Source: Spirochaetales bacterium (GTDB taxonomy: Bacteria > Spirochaetota > Spirochaetia > SZUA-6 > JAFGRV01). From it: a stretch of DNA of 64,000 bases. A program made the translations under genes and the position numbers. The notes under the pieces were generated by a model. It ran no database searches. It was not told where the DNA came from and saw only the letters and a list, made by a program, of their open reading frames with translations. The stretch lies in NCBI GenBank assembly GCA_016930085.1, contig JAFGHO010000014.1, positions 1 to 64,000 of the forward strand, in the 5' to 3' direction. Below, in pieces: positions 25,195 to 34,657 of this stretch. Numbering within the stretch: the first letter of the stretch is position 1; each line of letters begins with the position of its first letter.

Positions 25195-26586
25195 ATGTCG
25201 TCGAGAAATATATGCGGCTTATTACTTTTTGTTGCGGCAGTAACAGGTATGGTCTGCTGTGATACGGGGGGCGGAACGGAAACCGCCGCGATGACTGTCG
25301 TGGACGTGATTCCACAATATATTCCCAAGGCATTATTCGATACCTATATTCTGGGAAAAGGGGACGATAATGCGGATGTCGTGATTTCCGAGTATTATAA
25401 ACTGAATGAAGCATTGCAGATGTATGTTGTTCCCGATGAAATCGTTACCATCGATCCGACCCTGAAAAAGGACGATCGAAACAAGATTGAAGCAAAGCAG
25501 AAGGATATTCTGGTAATTTTACGGACAGTCGGATTCACTCCCGTCTATAAAGAGCCGAAAGAAGGGGAGGTGATCGCCATGCTGAGTTGTTTCGAAAATG
25601 TCGTCTGCCTCAATAAGGATAATCCGAAGGTGGAGAAAACAAAGGATCCGGAAGGGAACCCCGTTGAAACCGAATGGTACAGGATCAGAACGGGAGAAGA
25701 TACCGGCTATGTTCAAAAAGGCCATCTCATTTTCAAATCCGCAAAGGCCACGGATGCGGTGGTCATTGCCGATGCAAAGCTTCAAAGCGCCGGCTATTAC
25801 AGGGAATGGTACAAGGATGAAGTGTTGAAGAAATGGTGGCGGATGTGGTCGGAAGTGGGTGACAAAGACCTGTACAGGGGAGAGGAAGTAAAGTGGCTTG
25901 GGTTCGTCTATAATGATACGAAGAACTATTATCAGGTAAAGAGGTTCAATGATGATATCGGGTGGGTAAGTGCCAGTATTATCGTGCCGGACGCGAACAA
26001 GGGAGTACTCCTTTCCGATGTCGACATTTATATGCAGCCGGATGATATGGATAAAAGCAGGATAAAAGATAAAAAATATAAAATGATGGATCTCCTCATC
26101 ATCCTCGAACAACTCGCGGATAAAAACTGGCTCAAGGTGGTATATGATGATCTTGATAAGGAGTTTTATATCAACACCGGCGGTCTCAATATCATTTCAC
26201 CTAATTCGACCGATATCGCGGTTGCATCCCGGCTTTATGACGATTATTACGGGAGTATGGAAATAATCGGCGCATTGAGGGAGAAATTACAGAACCAGTC
26301 GAGTTTCCCCCAAAAAGAATTAAAGGAAATTATGGACAAGGCGACGCAGCTCGAAGCCTACAAGAATGAAATCGAGGACGTCCTTGGAAACGACCGTTAC
26401 AAAGACAATGCCTTTGCCTTTGAATTAAAAAAGCTTCTTGATGAAATCGAACTCCTGATTTCTGATATCGAATATTTGAGGCAGATATACAAACCTTCCG
26501 ATGTCGATGAGAAGGCGGATACGAACGATGCAGGCGAAGGATCGCAGGGAGATACCGATGAGGTCATCGATGCCGTTGTCGAGTGA
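25195..26586 (+). CDS. SH3-like lipoprotein of unknown function
   Basis: A 463-residue protein with a signal sequence ending in GMVCC, a loose lipobox of the kind spirochaetes tolerate. The middle holds two or three SH3-like beta modules (EWYRIRTGEDTGYVQKGHL; KNYYQVKRFNDDIGWVSASI; WLKVVYDDLDKEFYI). The C-terminus is a charged helical stretch ending in an acidic low-complexity tail. SH3b modules often bind cell wall, so a periplasmic or surface role is likely. The start follows AAGGAGG. A terminator lies at 26602-26647. Confidence 0.72.
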   Translation: MSSRNICGLLLFVAAVTGMVCCDTGGGTETAAMTVVDVIPQYIPKALFDTYILGKGDDNADVVISEYYKLNEALQMYVVPDEIVTIDPTLKKDDRNKIEAKQKDILVILRTVGFTPVYKEPKEGEVIAMLSCFENVVCLNKDNPKVEKTKDPEGNPVETEWYRIRTGEDTGYVQKGHLIFKSAKATDAVVIADAKLQSAGYYREWYKDEVLKKWWRMWSEVGDKDLYRGEEVKWLGFVYNDTKNYYQVKRFNDDIGWVSASIIVPDANKGVLLSDVDIYMQPDDMDKSRIKDKKYKMMDLLIILEQLADKNWLKVVYDDLDKEFYINTGGLNIISPNSTDIAVASRLYDDYYGSMEIIGALREKLQNQSSFPQKELKEIMDKATQLEAYKNEIEDVLGNDRYKDNAFAFELKKLLDEIELLISDIEYLRQIYKPSDVDEKADTNDAGEGSQGDTDEVIDAVVE

Positions 26587-26601
26587 AAACTACCGGAGAA
26601 T

Positions 26602-26647
26602 GAAACGCAATGCCCGGCGATAGATAACGGAGAGGGTATTGCGTTTC
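26602..26647. terminator. Bidirectional terminator
   Basis: GAAACGCAAT (26602-26611) and ATTGCGTTTC (26638-26647) form a 10-bp perfect stem between convergent genes. The T-rich flank on the plus strand is short. Confidence 0.55.
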
Positions 26648-26649
26648 TT

Positions 26650-26925
26650 CTATGTTGCGGCCTTCGCTTTTTCCGTATCTGATTTTTTTTCCGGGTTCTT
26701 TTTTTGAGAGGAGTTGTTGTCTCCCGAGTCCGCTTGAAAGGACGATTTCTTGTAGTCTGTCGAATAAAAACCGCTTCCCTTAAAAATGATTCCCAAACCA
26801 CTCCCGATAAGACGCCTGAGAGATCCTTTGCATTTCGGACAGACAGAGAGGGGTTCATCCTTGATGCTCTGGAATTTTTCAAATCTGAATCGGCATTCTT
26901 TACATTCGTATTCGTATGTCGGCAT
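26650..26925 (-). CDS. FmdB-family zinc ribbon protein
   Basis: A 91-residue protein beginning MPTYEYECKECRFRFEKFQS, with two CxxC pairs (CKEC and CPKC) that form the FmdB/CxxC zinc ribbon, followed by RRLIGSGLGIIFKGSGFYSTD, the usual continuation of this family. The C-terminal 30 residues are charged and probably disordered. FmdB proteins were first described as putative regulators; their function is unproven. The start follows GAGGAG; the longer open frame is rejected. Confidence 0.88.
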   Translation of the reverse strand: MPTYEYECKECRFRFEKFQSIKDEPLSVCPKCKGSLRRLIGSGLGIIFKGSGFYSTDYKKSSFQADSGDNNSSQKKNPEKKSDTEKAKAAT

Positions 26926-27067
26926 GTTACTCTCCTCGTTTTTATCGGTCATGATTGATAAACCGGATAAAGGAGAGTATATTAAATTTGTGCGATTATG
27001 GCAAGTATGGCACGGAATTCCCGTAACATAAAAACCGGAGGTCATGGATTCTGGGTGATAAAAGCCC

Positions 27068-27622
27068 TCACGTGCTTTTTTTGTTCGGTTTTCTCTTTTT
27101 ACTGTAATGATAGAGAACAATAAACGAAAGGCCGAGTATAATGATGAGAACCGGCCACCACAGTGAGACGAATTCCTGAAAACTCAAACGCATGATATCA
27201 AGGCTGAAAAGAAAAAAGATACAGGAGAGGATAATGATACTTAAGGAAGGTATAATGATGGCGATCCGGAATTTCTCCTGTTTTTTTCTGAATGCATAGG
27301 GAATTAATGAAATTCCCGTTATCAGCATAAAGGCGGGCCATATTTTTACGAGATTTTTTTCAGGAATGACATTCATCAACAAAAAGAAAATACCGCTAAG
27401 AGAGAGAATCATGCCGATGATGATATAAACATCCCGCCTTTGCTGAAATATAACAAGGTAAATAAGAAGCATTCCGAATATGATGAGGGGAAGCGGCCAG
27501 AGTGCTTCGAATGAGGGTAAAAACCCCTGTGTCCACATAAGGAAAAGACTGCCGATAATAAACGTGACGACGCCGATAATGAGATATTTATTCGGGTATT
27601 TTGGTTCGTCTTTCATAATCAC
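27068..27622 (-). CDS. Six-segment membrane protein (LiaF/DUF5668-like)
   Basis: A 184-residue membrane protein with about six hydrophobic segments grouped in repeated pairs ([54 protein letters not shown]). The repeated W-P-lII-G pattern is typical of DUF5668/LiaI-LiaF membrane modules. There is no extracellular domain, and the tail is very basic. The frame can start at GTG 27622, overlapping the icd stop, or at ATG 27616. It probably shares the icd transcript. Function unknown. Confidence 0.68.
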   Translation of the reverse strand: MIMKDEPKYPNKYLIIGVVTFIIGSLFLMWTQGFLPSFEALWPLPLIIFGMLLIYLVIFQQRRDVYIIIGMILSLSGIFFLLMNVIPEKNLVKIWPAFMLITGISLIPYAFRKKQEKFRIAIIIPSLSIIILSCIFFLFSLDIMRLSFQEFVSLWWPVLIIILGLSFIVLYHYSKKRKPNKKST

Positions 27623-28830
27623 ATGTTATCAATTATCTTGTCACCGAACCCGGAGGTGGAGACCGTTTCGGCGTCATCCATTAACCGGGCAAAATCATAG
27701 GTGACCTGTTTTTGGGAAATTGATTTTCGTACTCCTTTCTCTATGAGATCCGCAGCTTCTCGCCAGCCGATATAATCGAACATCATCTTTCCGGAGAGGA
27801 TGATCGAACTCGGATTGACCATATTTTTTCCCGCGTATTTTGGCGCGGTTCCGTGTGTCGCCTCGAAAATGGCATAGCCGTTGTCGAAATTGATATTTGC
27901 ACCGGGCGCTATTCCTATACCACCGACCTGTGCGGCAAGGGCGTCGGAAATATAATCACCGTTCAGGTTCATTGTCGCGATAACATCGAAATTCGTCGGC
28001 CGTGTAAGCACCTGTTGGAGAAAAATGTCGGCGATCGTATCCTGAATGAGAATTTTCCCTTCCGGAATCGTGTCGTCCCGAATTTCGTCCCAGGTGATCA
28101 CTTTGCCGGCAAACTCCCGTTTTGCGCATTCATATCCCCAGTCACGAAAAGCCCCTTCCGTGTATTTCTGTATATTCCCCTTGTGAACAAAGGTAACGCT
28201 TTTCCTGCCGTATGAGCGTGCATAATCGATCGCCGCCCTGACAAGGCGTTCCGTCCCCGATCTGCTCATCGGTTTGATACCGATTCCCGAATCTTTCCTG
28301 ATATCCCAATGTAATTCATTTTTCATGAATGCGAGCAATTTCCCGGCTTCTTCCGTTCCCTCCTTGACTTCGAACCCGGCATAGACATCTTCGGTGTTTT
28401 CCCGGAAAACAACCATATCAACGAGTTCGGGATGTTTTACCGGAGACGGAACCCCTTCGTAATAGGTGACGGGTCTCAGGCAGACATATAAATCAAGAAC
28501 CTGCCTGAGGGTGACATTGAGACTCCTGAATCCTCCTCCCACCGGGGTCGTAAGGGGACCTTTTATACCGACCATATATTCCTTAAACGAATCGATTGTT
28601 TCCCGGGGAAGCCATTGATCCGTTTTCCGGTACGCGGCTTCTCCGGCAAGGACCTCCAGCCACCGGATCGATCGTTTGCCGCCGTATGCCTTTTCGATGG
28701 CAGCGTCAAAAACCCTCTCCGCCGCCGCCCAGATATCACCCCCGATGCCGTCCCCGCGGATAAATGGTATCGCCGGATTGTCGGGGACGATCAGGGAATC
28801 GTGTTTTTTCGAGATATGTGAACCATCCAT
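27619..28830 (-). CDS. icd: NADP-dependent isocitrate dehydrogenase
   Basis: A 403-residue enzyme oxidising isocitrate to 2-oxoglutarate in the citric-acid cycle. The substrate loop [13 protein letters not shown] contains the Ser that isocitrate dehydrogenase kinase phosphorylates in E. coli. [18 protein letters not shown] and [11 protein letters not shown] are typical. [15 protein letters not shown] carries the Lys-Tyr pair that selects NADP in the E. coli enzyme. Length is slightly under E. coli (416). Few spirochaetal pathogens keep this gene, which supports a broader metabolism. Confidence 0.95.
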   Translation of the reverse strand: MDGSHISKKHDSLIVPDNPAIPFIRGDGIGGDIWAAAERVFDAAIEKAYGGKRSIRWLEVLAGEAAYRKTDQWLPRETIDSFKEYMVGIKGPLTTPVGGGFRSLNVTLRQVLDLYVCLRPVTYYEGVPSPVKHPELVDMVVFRENTEDVYAGFEVKEGTEEAGKLLAFMKNELHWDIRKDSGIGIKPMSRSGTERLVRAAIDYARSYGRKSVTFVHKGNIQKYTEGAFRDWGYECAKREFAGKVITWDEIRDDTIPEGKILIQDTIADIFLQQVLTRPTNFDVIATMNLNGDYISDALAAQVGGIGIAPGANINFDNGYAIFEATHGTAPKYAGKNMVNPSSIILSGKMMFDYIGWREAADLIEKGVRKSISQKQVTYDFARLMDDAETVSTSGFGDKIIDNM

Positions 28831-29000
28831 ATCACCTGTTCCCCGATAGATATCGCTTGTTTATCATACTCACGGTCATAACTACAACACAGATTCAATA
28901 AATAATCAAGGGATCGTAAAAAATTGTTTCATACAGATAAGGGAATATCCCCTCGAGGAGAGATACCGTACGGGAAAAGGCGGAATTACAGGACGAACAA

Positions 29001-29030
29001 TTGAACAAGCCATCCGGTTTATGGTAAACT
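29001..29030 (+). promoter_or_regulatory. Possible promoter giving a leaderless mRNA
   Basis: TTGAAC (29001-29006), 18-nt spacer, TAAACT (29025-29030), then seven bases to ATG 29038. No Shine-Dalgarno sequence is present. Confidence 0.45.
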
Positions 29031-29037
29031 TGCGTTT

Positions 29038-30096
29038 ATGAGGACGACAATACGAAGATTCATATCCCTCTGCACCGTCTTTTTTCTGATTATCGCGGCG
29101 GTGACCGGATGCGGAACGTACGACCCGTATTTCTTTACGGGAAACTATAAACAGGATAATGAACTCAAAAAACTCTTTTCATTACTTTATAAGGAAAAGG
29201 ATGAAATCCGGTATGTCATCGTTAAGCAGATATCGCAAATACTCATGAAAAACAATGACAGAAACAAACAGATAATATTTCTCACGAATTATGTCGAAAG
29301 GAATCCTTTCGATCCTTATAATTCATATTATCTGCTTCTCGTGGCGGAATCATACGAAGACTCAGGAGCCCTTCCGTTTGCCATGCATTACTATAAAAGG
29401 ATACTGAAAAATCATCCCGATCTTGTCGTGAATGGAAGTAATATTCATTTTCGCTGTATTACCAAGCTTCTTACCTATGGGGAGGATGCCGAATCGCGAC
29501 TCGAATATTATAAAGAACTCTTGTCGCGCTTTGAAGACCAGGTCGATGACAAGGGGAAAATCTATTTTTCGCTTGCGAAGACCTATGAAGAGGTGGGAGA
29601 ATGGTCCCAGGCAATCCAGACATATGAAAAGTTTCTCAAGCAGCCCCACACCAGAATACCCGGTCTCGAAGATGTGTATAAAGATATCGAAAAGAAAATA
29701 GATTTTTACAATTCGGATTACAGAAACTGGACTGTCGAAGATCTTGATTTTCTTGTCGATGAAATTAAAAACGCGATTGCGACAAAGAATGCCCGTAAAC
29801 TCGAACGATACAAGGCCAAGGTGAACTTTTTTGCCATGAATTGGGAACAAAAAAATTACGATGAAACACGGGCTCGATATTTTAATCTCGCCACATTTCT
29901 CTATTCGTCGGATGTCAGGGTCGATACTCAACTCGATATCGACTCCAATTCAAATGAAGCATATTTGAGGACGACGCACTGGTCGTATATGGTAACCACC
30001 TGGTTTTTTTATTTTAGACGGGTGGATTTTCCAACAGATCCTGAAATCGACGGCCGCTGGGAATGGGCTGGAATTTATTTTGGTGAAAAAATGTAA
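29038..30096 (+). CDS. TPR-like lipoprotein
   Basis: A 352-residue protein with a good lipoprotein signal (lipobox VTGC near residue 24). The mature part has several TPR-like helix pairs (YYLLLVAESYEDSGALPFAMHYY; YFSLAKTYEEVGEWSQAIQTY) followed by a charged helical region and a Trp-rich C-terminus (THWSYMVTTWFFYF). It is probably a periplasmic scaffold. No Shine-Dalgarno sequence precedes the ATG, which sits just after a candidate promoter. Confidence 0.75.
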   Translation: MRTTIRRFISLCTVFFLIIAAVTGCGTYDPYFFTGNYKQDNELKKLFSLLYKEKDEIRYVIVKQISQILMKNNDRNKQIIFLTNYVERNPFDPYNSYYLLLVAESYEDSGALPFAMHYYKRILKNHPDLVVNGSNIHFRCITKLLTYGEDAESRLEYYKELLSRFEDQVDDKGKIYFSLAKTYEEVGEWSQAIQTYEKFLKQPHTRIPGLEDVYKDIEKKIDFYNSDYRNWTVEDLDFLVDEIKNAIATKNARKLERYKAKVNFFAMNWEQKNYDETRARYFNLATFLYSSDVRVDTQLDIDSNSNEAYLRTTHWSYMVTTWFFYFRRVDFPTDPEIDGRWEWAGIYFGEKM

Positions 30097-30227
30097 GTGA
30101 AAAATATCGGTCTCACGGGAAAACCGTTCAGGGATTTTAAAAATAGTATGTATGATATGGTTTTCACGGTCTGTTTTTTTTATACTGTAATCATGCGGAT
30201 TAACGAAGAGGAGAGGAGAGATAAGTC

Positions 30228-31634
30228 ATGAAGATACAATTTTTTGGTGCGGTAAGAACGGTAACCGGTTCACAACATATGCTTCGGATTAATGGGAAGA
30301 ATATACTCCTTGATTGCGGTCTCGTTCAGGGACACCGGATGGAAAGTTACAGGCGAAATATAGACCTCCCGTTTGCTGCAGAGGAAGTCGATCTCTGCAT
30401 ACTTTCCCATGCCCATATCGACCACAGCGGCAATCTTCCCAATCTCGTAAAAAACGGATTCAGGGGCGATATCGTCTGTACGTATGCCACGCGCGATCTT
30501 TGTATGTTGATGCTCAAGGACAGTGCACATATACAGGAATCAGATATCGAATATGTCAATAAAGAGCGTGAAAAAAACGGTGAAGAGCTTTTGACCCCCA
30601 TATATACAACGGAAGACGCGATTGAAAGTCTGAAATATTTCCTCGCCCTTGCGTATAACCGGCCGAGGGAAATCATGCCCGGGGTGACCCTAACCTTTTT
30701 TGATGCAGGACATATTCTCGGTTCTGCGATCGTCGTCCTCGATATCGAGGACAGGGAGGAAAAAAAAGATGTGCGGCTTGTTTTTTCAGGCGATCTCGGC
30801 CGGCCGGACAGGCCTATTCTCCGCGATCCGACGGTCATAGAAAAAGCCGATGTCCTTATTATGGAAAGTACCTACGGCGACAGGGAGCATGAAGCGGGGG
30901 ATATCGCAAGTGAAAAACTGGAATCGATCATCAATTCGACATGCAAAAACGGCGGTAAAGTTATTGTTCCCGCTTTTGCCGTCGGCCGTACCCAGGAACT
31001 GGTTTATTCGCTTCGCGAACTGGTGCGGCAGAAAAAGATCTCCGGCAGGCTTCCGGTCTATGTGGACAGTCCCCTTGCGATCGATACAACGGGTATTTAC
31101 CGCCTTCACCCCGAGGCATTCGACGACGAGGCTTATCAGGTCCTTATCGACGACAGACAGGGCGATCCATTCGGATTCGAGATGATGCATTACACACGAA
31201 CCGTCGCCGAATCAAAAACACTCAACCGGCTTGAGGAGCCGGCCGTGATAATCAGCGCAAGCGGCATGGCCGAGGCCGGAAGAATACTCCATCACCTGAA
31301 GAATAATGTGGAAGATCCCGCAAACACCATTCTTATCGTCGGCTGGCAGGCTCCGTATACTCTCGGGAAACGTCTGGTCGAACGGGAACCCGAAGTGAGA
31401 ATACTCGGCAGAGAATACTCTCTCAAGGCCCGTGTCGAGAAAATAAACGGATTCAGTGCTCATGCCGACAGGAAGGAGATGCTGGCATGGGTCGACGGGT
31501 TCAGGCAGCTGCCGGCTGAAACATATATCGTTCACGGCGATGAGGATGCGTCACTGGCGTTTGCCGAGAGTCTTCGCGGGCACGGCATGAAAAAAGTGGT
31601 TGTCCCCCATATCGGTGATACGGTGACGATTTAA
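30228..31634 (+). CDS. Metallo-beta-lactamase/beta-CASP RNA nuclease
   Basis: A 468-residue nuclease of the CPSF73/RNase J-like superfamily. The metal-binding HAHIDHSGNLP is near residue 60. The beta-CASP domain follows, with the later motifs VPAFAVGRTQEL, ISASGMAEAGRILHHL, FSAHADRKE and YIVHGDEDA. Such enzymes process or degrade RNA in the cytoplasm; bacterial members of this subgroup are poorly studied. GGAGAGGAGAG precedes the ATG. The acyl thioesterase gene starts 1 nt after its stop codon. Confidence 0.9.
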   Translation: MKIQFFGAVRTVTGSQHMLRINGKNILLDCGLVQGHRMESYRRNIDLPFAAEEVDLCILSHAHIDHSGNLPNLVKNGFRGDIVCTYATRDLCMLMLKDSAHIQESDIEYVNKEREKNGEELLTPIYTTEDAIESLKYFLALAYNRPREIMPGVTLTFFDAGHILGSAIVVLDIEDREEKKDVRLVFSGDLGRPDRPILRDPTVIEKADVLIMESTYGDREHEAGDIASEKLESIINSTCKNGGKVIVPAFAVGRTQELVYSLRELVRQKKISGRLPVYVDSPLAIDTTGIYRLHPEAFDDEAYQVLIDDRQGDPFGFEMMHYTRTVAESKTLNRLEEPAVIISASGMAEAGRILHHLKNNVEDPANTILIVGWQAPYTLGKRLVEREPEVRILGREYSLKARVEKINGFSAHADRKEMLAWVDGFRQLPAETYIVHGDEDASLAFAESLRGHGMKKVVVPHIGDTVTI

Positions 31635-31635
31635 T

Positions 31636-32397
31636 ATGGCCGAGAAGGGAGTTTTTGAGGAGACTTTTCGTGTCCGTTTTTTTGAAAGCGACAATGAGCG
31701 GTACCTGTCGTTTGTTTCGTTGAGTCATTATATCCTCGAGGCGGCAAATAACCATGCCCGTCTCCTTTCACTCGATATTCCGACCCTCTTGAAAAGGGGG
31801 CTTACATGGATGCTCGCCCGTTTTCACGTACAGATTACAAGGTATCCTCATGCCGGGGAAGAACTGACAATTCAGACCTGGCCGTCGGGGGTAAAAAAGC
31901 TTTTTGCCTTGAGGAATTTTCTTTTTTTAAGCGAACAAAAGGAGGTTGTCGGCAGGGCATACAGTGCCTGGCTGGCGATCGATCTCGTTTCCCGCAGGCC
32001 GGTCCCTTCGCTTCCACTTGTCCGGGATATCATTATCGGCGGGGATAGAGACGGGGATCGCCTGAAAAAACTCGATGCCGTTCATGGGTCGTGCCGGAAA
32101 ACCTCGTTCCGCATAAATCACAGTGATACCGATATCAACGGCCATGTCAACAGCGTGAGTTATATCAGGTGGATTATCGATTCGCTGCCGGTGTATTTGA
32201 GAGAAAACCGGGTCATCGAATTCTTCGATATTAATTATGTCGGGGAAGCCCGTTACGGAGAAGATGTTGTCTGCAAGACAGGCGGGGACGAAGGCAATAC
32301 GGATGAATACCGACTCACCCTCACGCATTCGGTTGTCGACAGTGATGATACAAAGGAGTTCGTCCGGGCCGTGTCGTGCTGGAAACAGGCGTCATGA
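31636..32397 (+). CDS. Acyl-ACP thioesterase
   Basis: A 253-residue double hot-dog-fold thioesterase of the plant FatA/FatB-like family. It releases fatty acids from acyl carrier protein. The first hot-dog begins ETFRVRFFESDNERYLSFVSL. The second carries SDTDINGHVNSVSYIRW, with the Asn and His of the catalytic site in the order seen in plant enzymes. The C-terminal half ends in RAVSCWK. It starts 1 nt after the nuclease gene and probably shares its mRNA. Confidence 0.88.
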   Translation: MAEKGVFEETFRVRFFESDNERYLSFVSLSHYILEAANNHARLLSLDIPTLLKRGLTWMLARFHVQITRYPHAGEELTIQTWPSGVKKLFALRNFLFLSEQKEVVGRAYSAWLAIDLVSRRPVPSLPLVRDIIIGGDRDGDRLKKLDAVHGSCRKTSFRINHSDTDINGHVNSVSYIRWIIDSLPVYLRENRVIEFFDINYVGEARYGEDVVCKTGGDEGNTDEYRLTLTHSVVDSDDTKEFVRAVSCWKQAS

Positions 32398-32501
32398 GGT
32401 TTCCCGGGCCTGTCTATCGGGTTTATAACAAAATGATATATATCGACGTTTTGTCGCAGGGGAATGTGCGGAATAAAAAAGGCGGGTTGCCCGGTAGATT
32501 A

Positions 32502-33011
32502 TTATAGAGGTTTTATCAGCCTCCTTTTTTTGACTACGACCTTTTTTTTGATTTTGGGCGCCGCGCGCAACGGCATATCGGTTTTTGTCAGTCCCGAGAA
32601 TCCCCAGAAATGTTCGATACAGCGGGCAAGCTCCTTGATATCCGCTTTTTTGACAATATAACCGTTGACCAGATATTTATATGCTTTATGAATATCGCCT
32701 TCATCCTCCGATGAGGTAAGGATGGCGACAGGGATGTTTTTTAATGATGTGTCCGAACGGATATCTTTCAACACTTCATGACCGTCTTTTTTGGGAAGCA
32801 TAAGGTCCAACAGGATAAAATCCGGCCTCGGTGAATTGAAGTATTTTCCCTCTTTTCGTAAAAAGGCGAGCGCTTCAACGCCATCCTTGACCACACTCAT
32901 ATTATTTGGAATACGGCTTTCTTTCAACGCTTCGATGGTAAGGCGAATATCACCGGGGCTATCTTCGACAAGCAAGATTTCAACCAGTTTTTGCTTGGGA
33001 GACCTCCTCAT
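32502..33011 (-). CDS. Single-domain response regulator with basic tail
   Basis: A 169-residue CheY/Rcp1-like receiver. Acidic pocket VEDSPGD, phosphoacceptor Asp in PDFILLDLMLPKKDG, Thr/Ser in AILTSSED and Lys in YIVKKADI are all present. There is no output domain. Instead the last 25 residues are strongly basic (KIKKKVVVKKRRLIKPL), which may bind nucleic acid or a membrane. AGGAGACAGGAC precedes the start. No histidine kinase is adjacent. The mRNA leader (about 125 nt) contains an 11-bp inverted repeat. Confidence 0.85.
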   Translation of the reverse strand: MRRSPKQKLVEILLVEDSPGDIRLTIEALKESRIPNNMSVVKDGVEALAFLRKEGKYFNSPRPDFILLDLMLPKKDGHEVLKDIRSDTSLKNIPVAILTSSEDEGDIHKAYKYLVNGYIVKKADIKELARCIEHFWGFSGLTKTDMPLRAAPKIKKKVVVKKRRLIKPL

Positions 33012-33065
33012 GTCCTGTCTCCTTTCCTTTTTTAAATTTACCTTCCGATTTTTGGCTTCCTCCGT

Positions 33066-33094
33066 ACTTATAAAAGAAAACGCCTTTTATAAGT
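33066..33094 (-). repeat. 11-bp inverted repeat in the response-regulator mRNA leader
   Basis: ACTTATAAAAG (33066-33076) and CTTTTATAAGT (33084-33094) are exact complements around a 7-nt centre. They lie between the predicted transcription start (near 33135) and the start codon at 33011, so they would form a hairpin in the mRNA or serve as an operator. Confidence 0.55.
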
Positions 33095-33141
33095 AAATTT
33101 CCTTACTAACTTCATTTATTTTACTTACATACCGGTACCAA

Positions 33142-33170
33142 ATTATACCATAGGGCATTTTGAAATGCAA
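33142..33170 (-). promoter_or_regulatory. Promoter of the response regulator
   Basis: Minus-strand TTGCAT (33165-33170), 17-nt spacer, consensus TATAAT (33142-33147). The gap 33012-33367 holds this promoter, the inverted repeat and the promoter for the 33368 lipoprotein. Confidence 0.7.
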
Positions 33171-33294
33171 GAAAAAAAATTAGGAGGTTTCTTCTACGTT
33201 ATCGTATTCGTGATGCACCGTGTGATGGCGGTCGTGTATTGTATGACAGTCGCATAAACCGGGAACAACGATGTACGAATATCAAAGAGAAATA

Positions 33295-33323
33295 TTGACT
33301 TCGCCGGTTATTCGACCTACACT
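33295..33323 (+). promoter_or_regulatory. Promoter of the small lipoprotein gene
   Basis: TTGACT (33295-33300), 17-nt spacer, TACACT (33318-33323), about 45 nt before ATG 33368 with GGAGG between. Confidence 0.65.
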
Positions 33324-33367
33324 ATTATATAATAATATAGAAAAAAACTGCGGCAGGAGGTGAAATA

Positions 33368-33793
33368 ATGTCAAGGCACCGGGTAACGTTTTTTATCGTC
33401 ATTGGTACGATTCTACTGTTTTCAACCTGTCTTTCATTGGAACCGCCGGAAAAAGAATATTTTACCACCCTTGAAGTCGAGAATAATTCTCCTTATGAAA
33501 TACAGCACCTCTATGCGAAGCTCGGCGGGGAGAGTGGCTGGGGGCCCGATCTTCTCAAAGGCAGGACGATCCTTCCCGGCAATCGGGTATCCGTGAATAT
33601 ACCGGGCGGCGAGTTCGATCTGAAGGCCGATATTTTTGTCGGCAATCAGCTTGTCAATGTAAAAGAGTCCCTGAAGATTGTTCTGGGGAAAACATACTCA
33701 TGGACGATTTCCCAGGATATCTGGCTTGGTCAGGGCGTTTCGTACGAATATCTGAATACGTATGAATATCTCGATACATACGGATACATGTAA
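33368..33793 (+). CDS. Small lipoprotein with Tyr-rich C-terminus
   Basis: A 141-residue protein with a signal sequence ending in the loose lipobox FSTC. The middle (TTLEVENNSPYEIQHLYAKL, then LPGNRVSVNIPGGEFDLKA) looks like a small beta-sandwich. The C-terminus repeats a Tyr motif three times (YEYLNT, YEYLDT, YGYM). No family was recognised. A good site, CAGGAGGTG, precedes the ATG. Confidence 0.68.
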   Translation: MSRHRVTFFIVIGTILLFSTCLSLEPPEKEYFTTLEVENNSPYEIQHLYAKLGGESGWGPDLLKGRTILPGNRVSVNIPGGEFDLKADIFVGNQLVNVKESLKIVLGKTYSWTISQDIWLGQGVSYEYLNTYEYLDTYGYM

Positions 33794-33839
33794 CATCGAT
33801 CCTCCCCTTTCGTGGAAGCTCGAAGCGGCATGTATCGGA

Positions 33840-34568
33840 TTATTCAATGACACGTATCTGTGATTTGAAACGCGGGGGGGCTTTTTTCATCTCTTCAAAA
33901 AATACCTCAATCGCATCGTGACGGGCTTTCATCATTGTATCGGCAACCACCGTTTCCGGCGCATAATCGAGCGGATTGGCCAGGAGAGTGAGGAGGATGA
34001 CTTTTTCCTCCTCTGTTAAATCATGAACGTCGTTATGGAAATGGAAAAAAGCGGCATCGGCAATGCCATAGCAATTGCCGCCCCACTCGGCGTAATTGAA
34101 ATATAGTTCGAGAATTCGCTCTTTTGTTAATATGAGTTCCATCTCGAGGGCGAGCAATAGTTCGCAGTACTTGCGGAAATAATTTTTATCGGGATTGAGA
34201 AAGAGGGTTCGTGAAAGCTGCTGAGTGATGGTGCTTCCCCCATAAGCAAGATATCCCAGCCGCCTGTTTATTTCCATCGCCCTTTTGATCGATCCGATAT
34301 CGATACCGGAATGCCGGAAAAAATGATAATCTTCGATAAATATGAGTGCGCTTACCATATCGATGGGAATTTCGTTGAGGGGCATGAACGCTGGGGGCTT
34401 GAGTGTGTACCCATGCTGATTTCTGCGGAAATGCATGATGGCTGTTGTTTTCGGATTATCGGCAATATATGAGTGAATATAAGTGAATGCGACAATAAAA
34501 AACGAACAATGCAGCATCACGATCACGCTGAGTGCCGTTTTGGCAATGTGTAATACCTTTCTCGTCAT
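33840..34568 (-). CDS. Monofunctional peptidoglycan glycosyltransferase (GT51)
   Basis: A 242-residue membrane-anchored glycosyltransferase that polymerises lipid II into glycan strands. After one membrane segment come the family-51 motifs: FIEDYHFFRHSGID (EDxxFxxHxG with the catalytic Glu), GGSTITQQLSRTLFL, KYCELLLALEMELILTKERILELYFNYAEWG. No transpeptidase domain follows. ATG 34568 is chosen; a longer frame from 34634 adds a polar segment. It is similar in size to MtgA. Confidence 0.9.
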   Translation of the reverse strand: MTRKVLHIAKTALSVIVMLHCSFFIVAFTYIHSYIADNPKTTAIMHFRRNQHGYTLKPPAFMPLNEIPIDMVSALIFIEDYHFFRHSGIDIGSIKRAMEINRRLGYLAYGGSTITQQLSRTLFLNPDKNYFRKYCELLLALEMELILTKERILELYFNYAEWGGNCYGIADAAFFHFHNDVHDLTEEEKVILLTLLANPLDYAPETVVADTMMKARHDAIEVFFEEMKKAPPRFKSQIRVIE

Positions 34569-34657
34569 CCGTCCGTCCCGTATACAGGCATGAGTTTTAC
34601 CCCGGCTGCCGGCGGTCGATACTAAAACGCGCAATCATCGTTCATTGCCTGTCTGCG

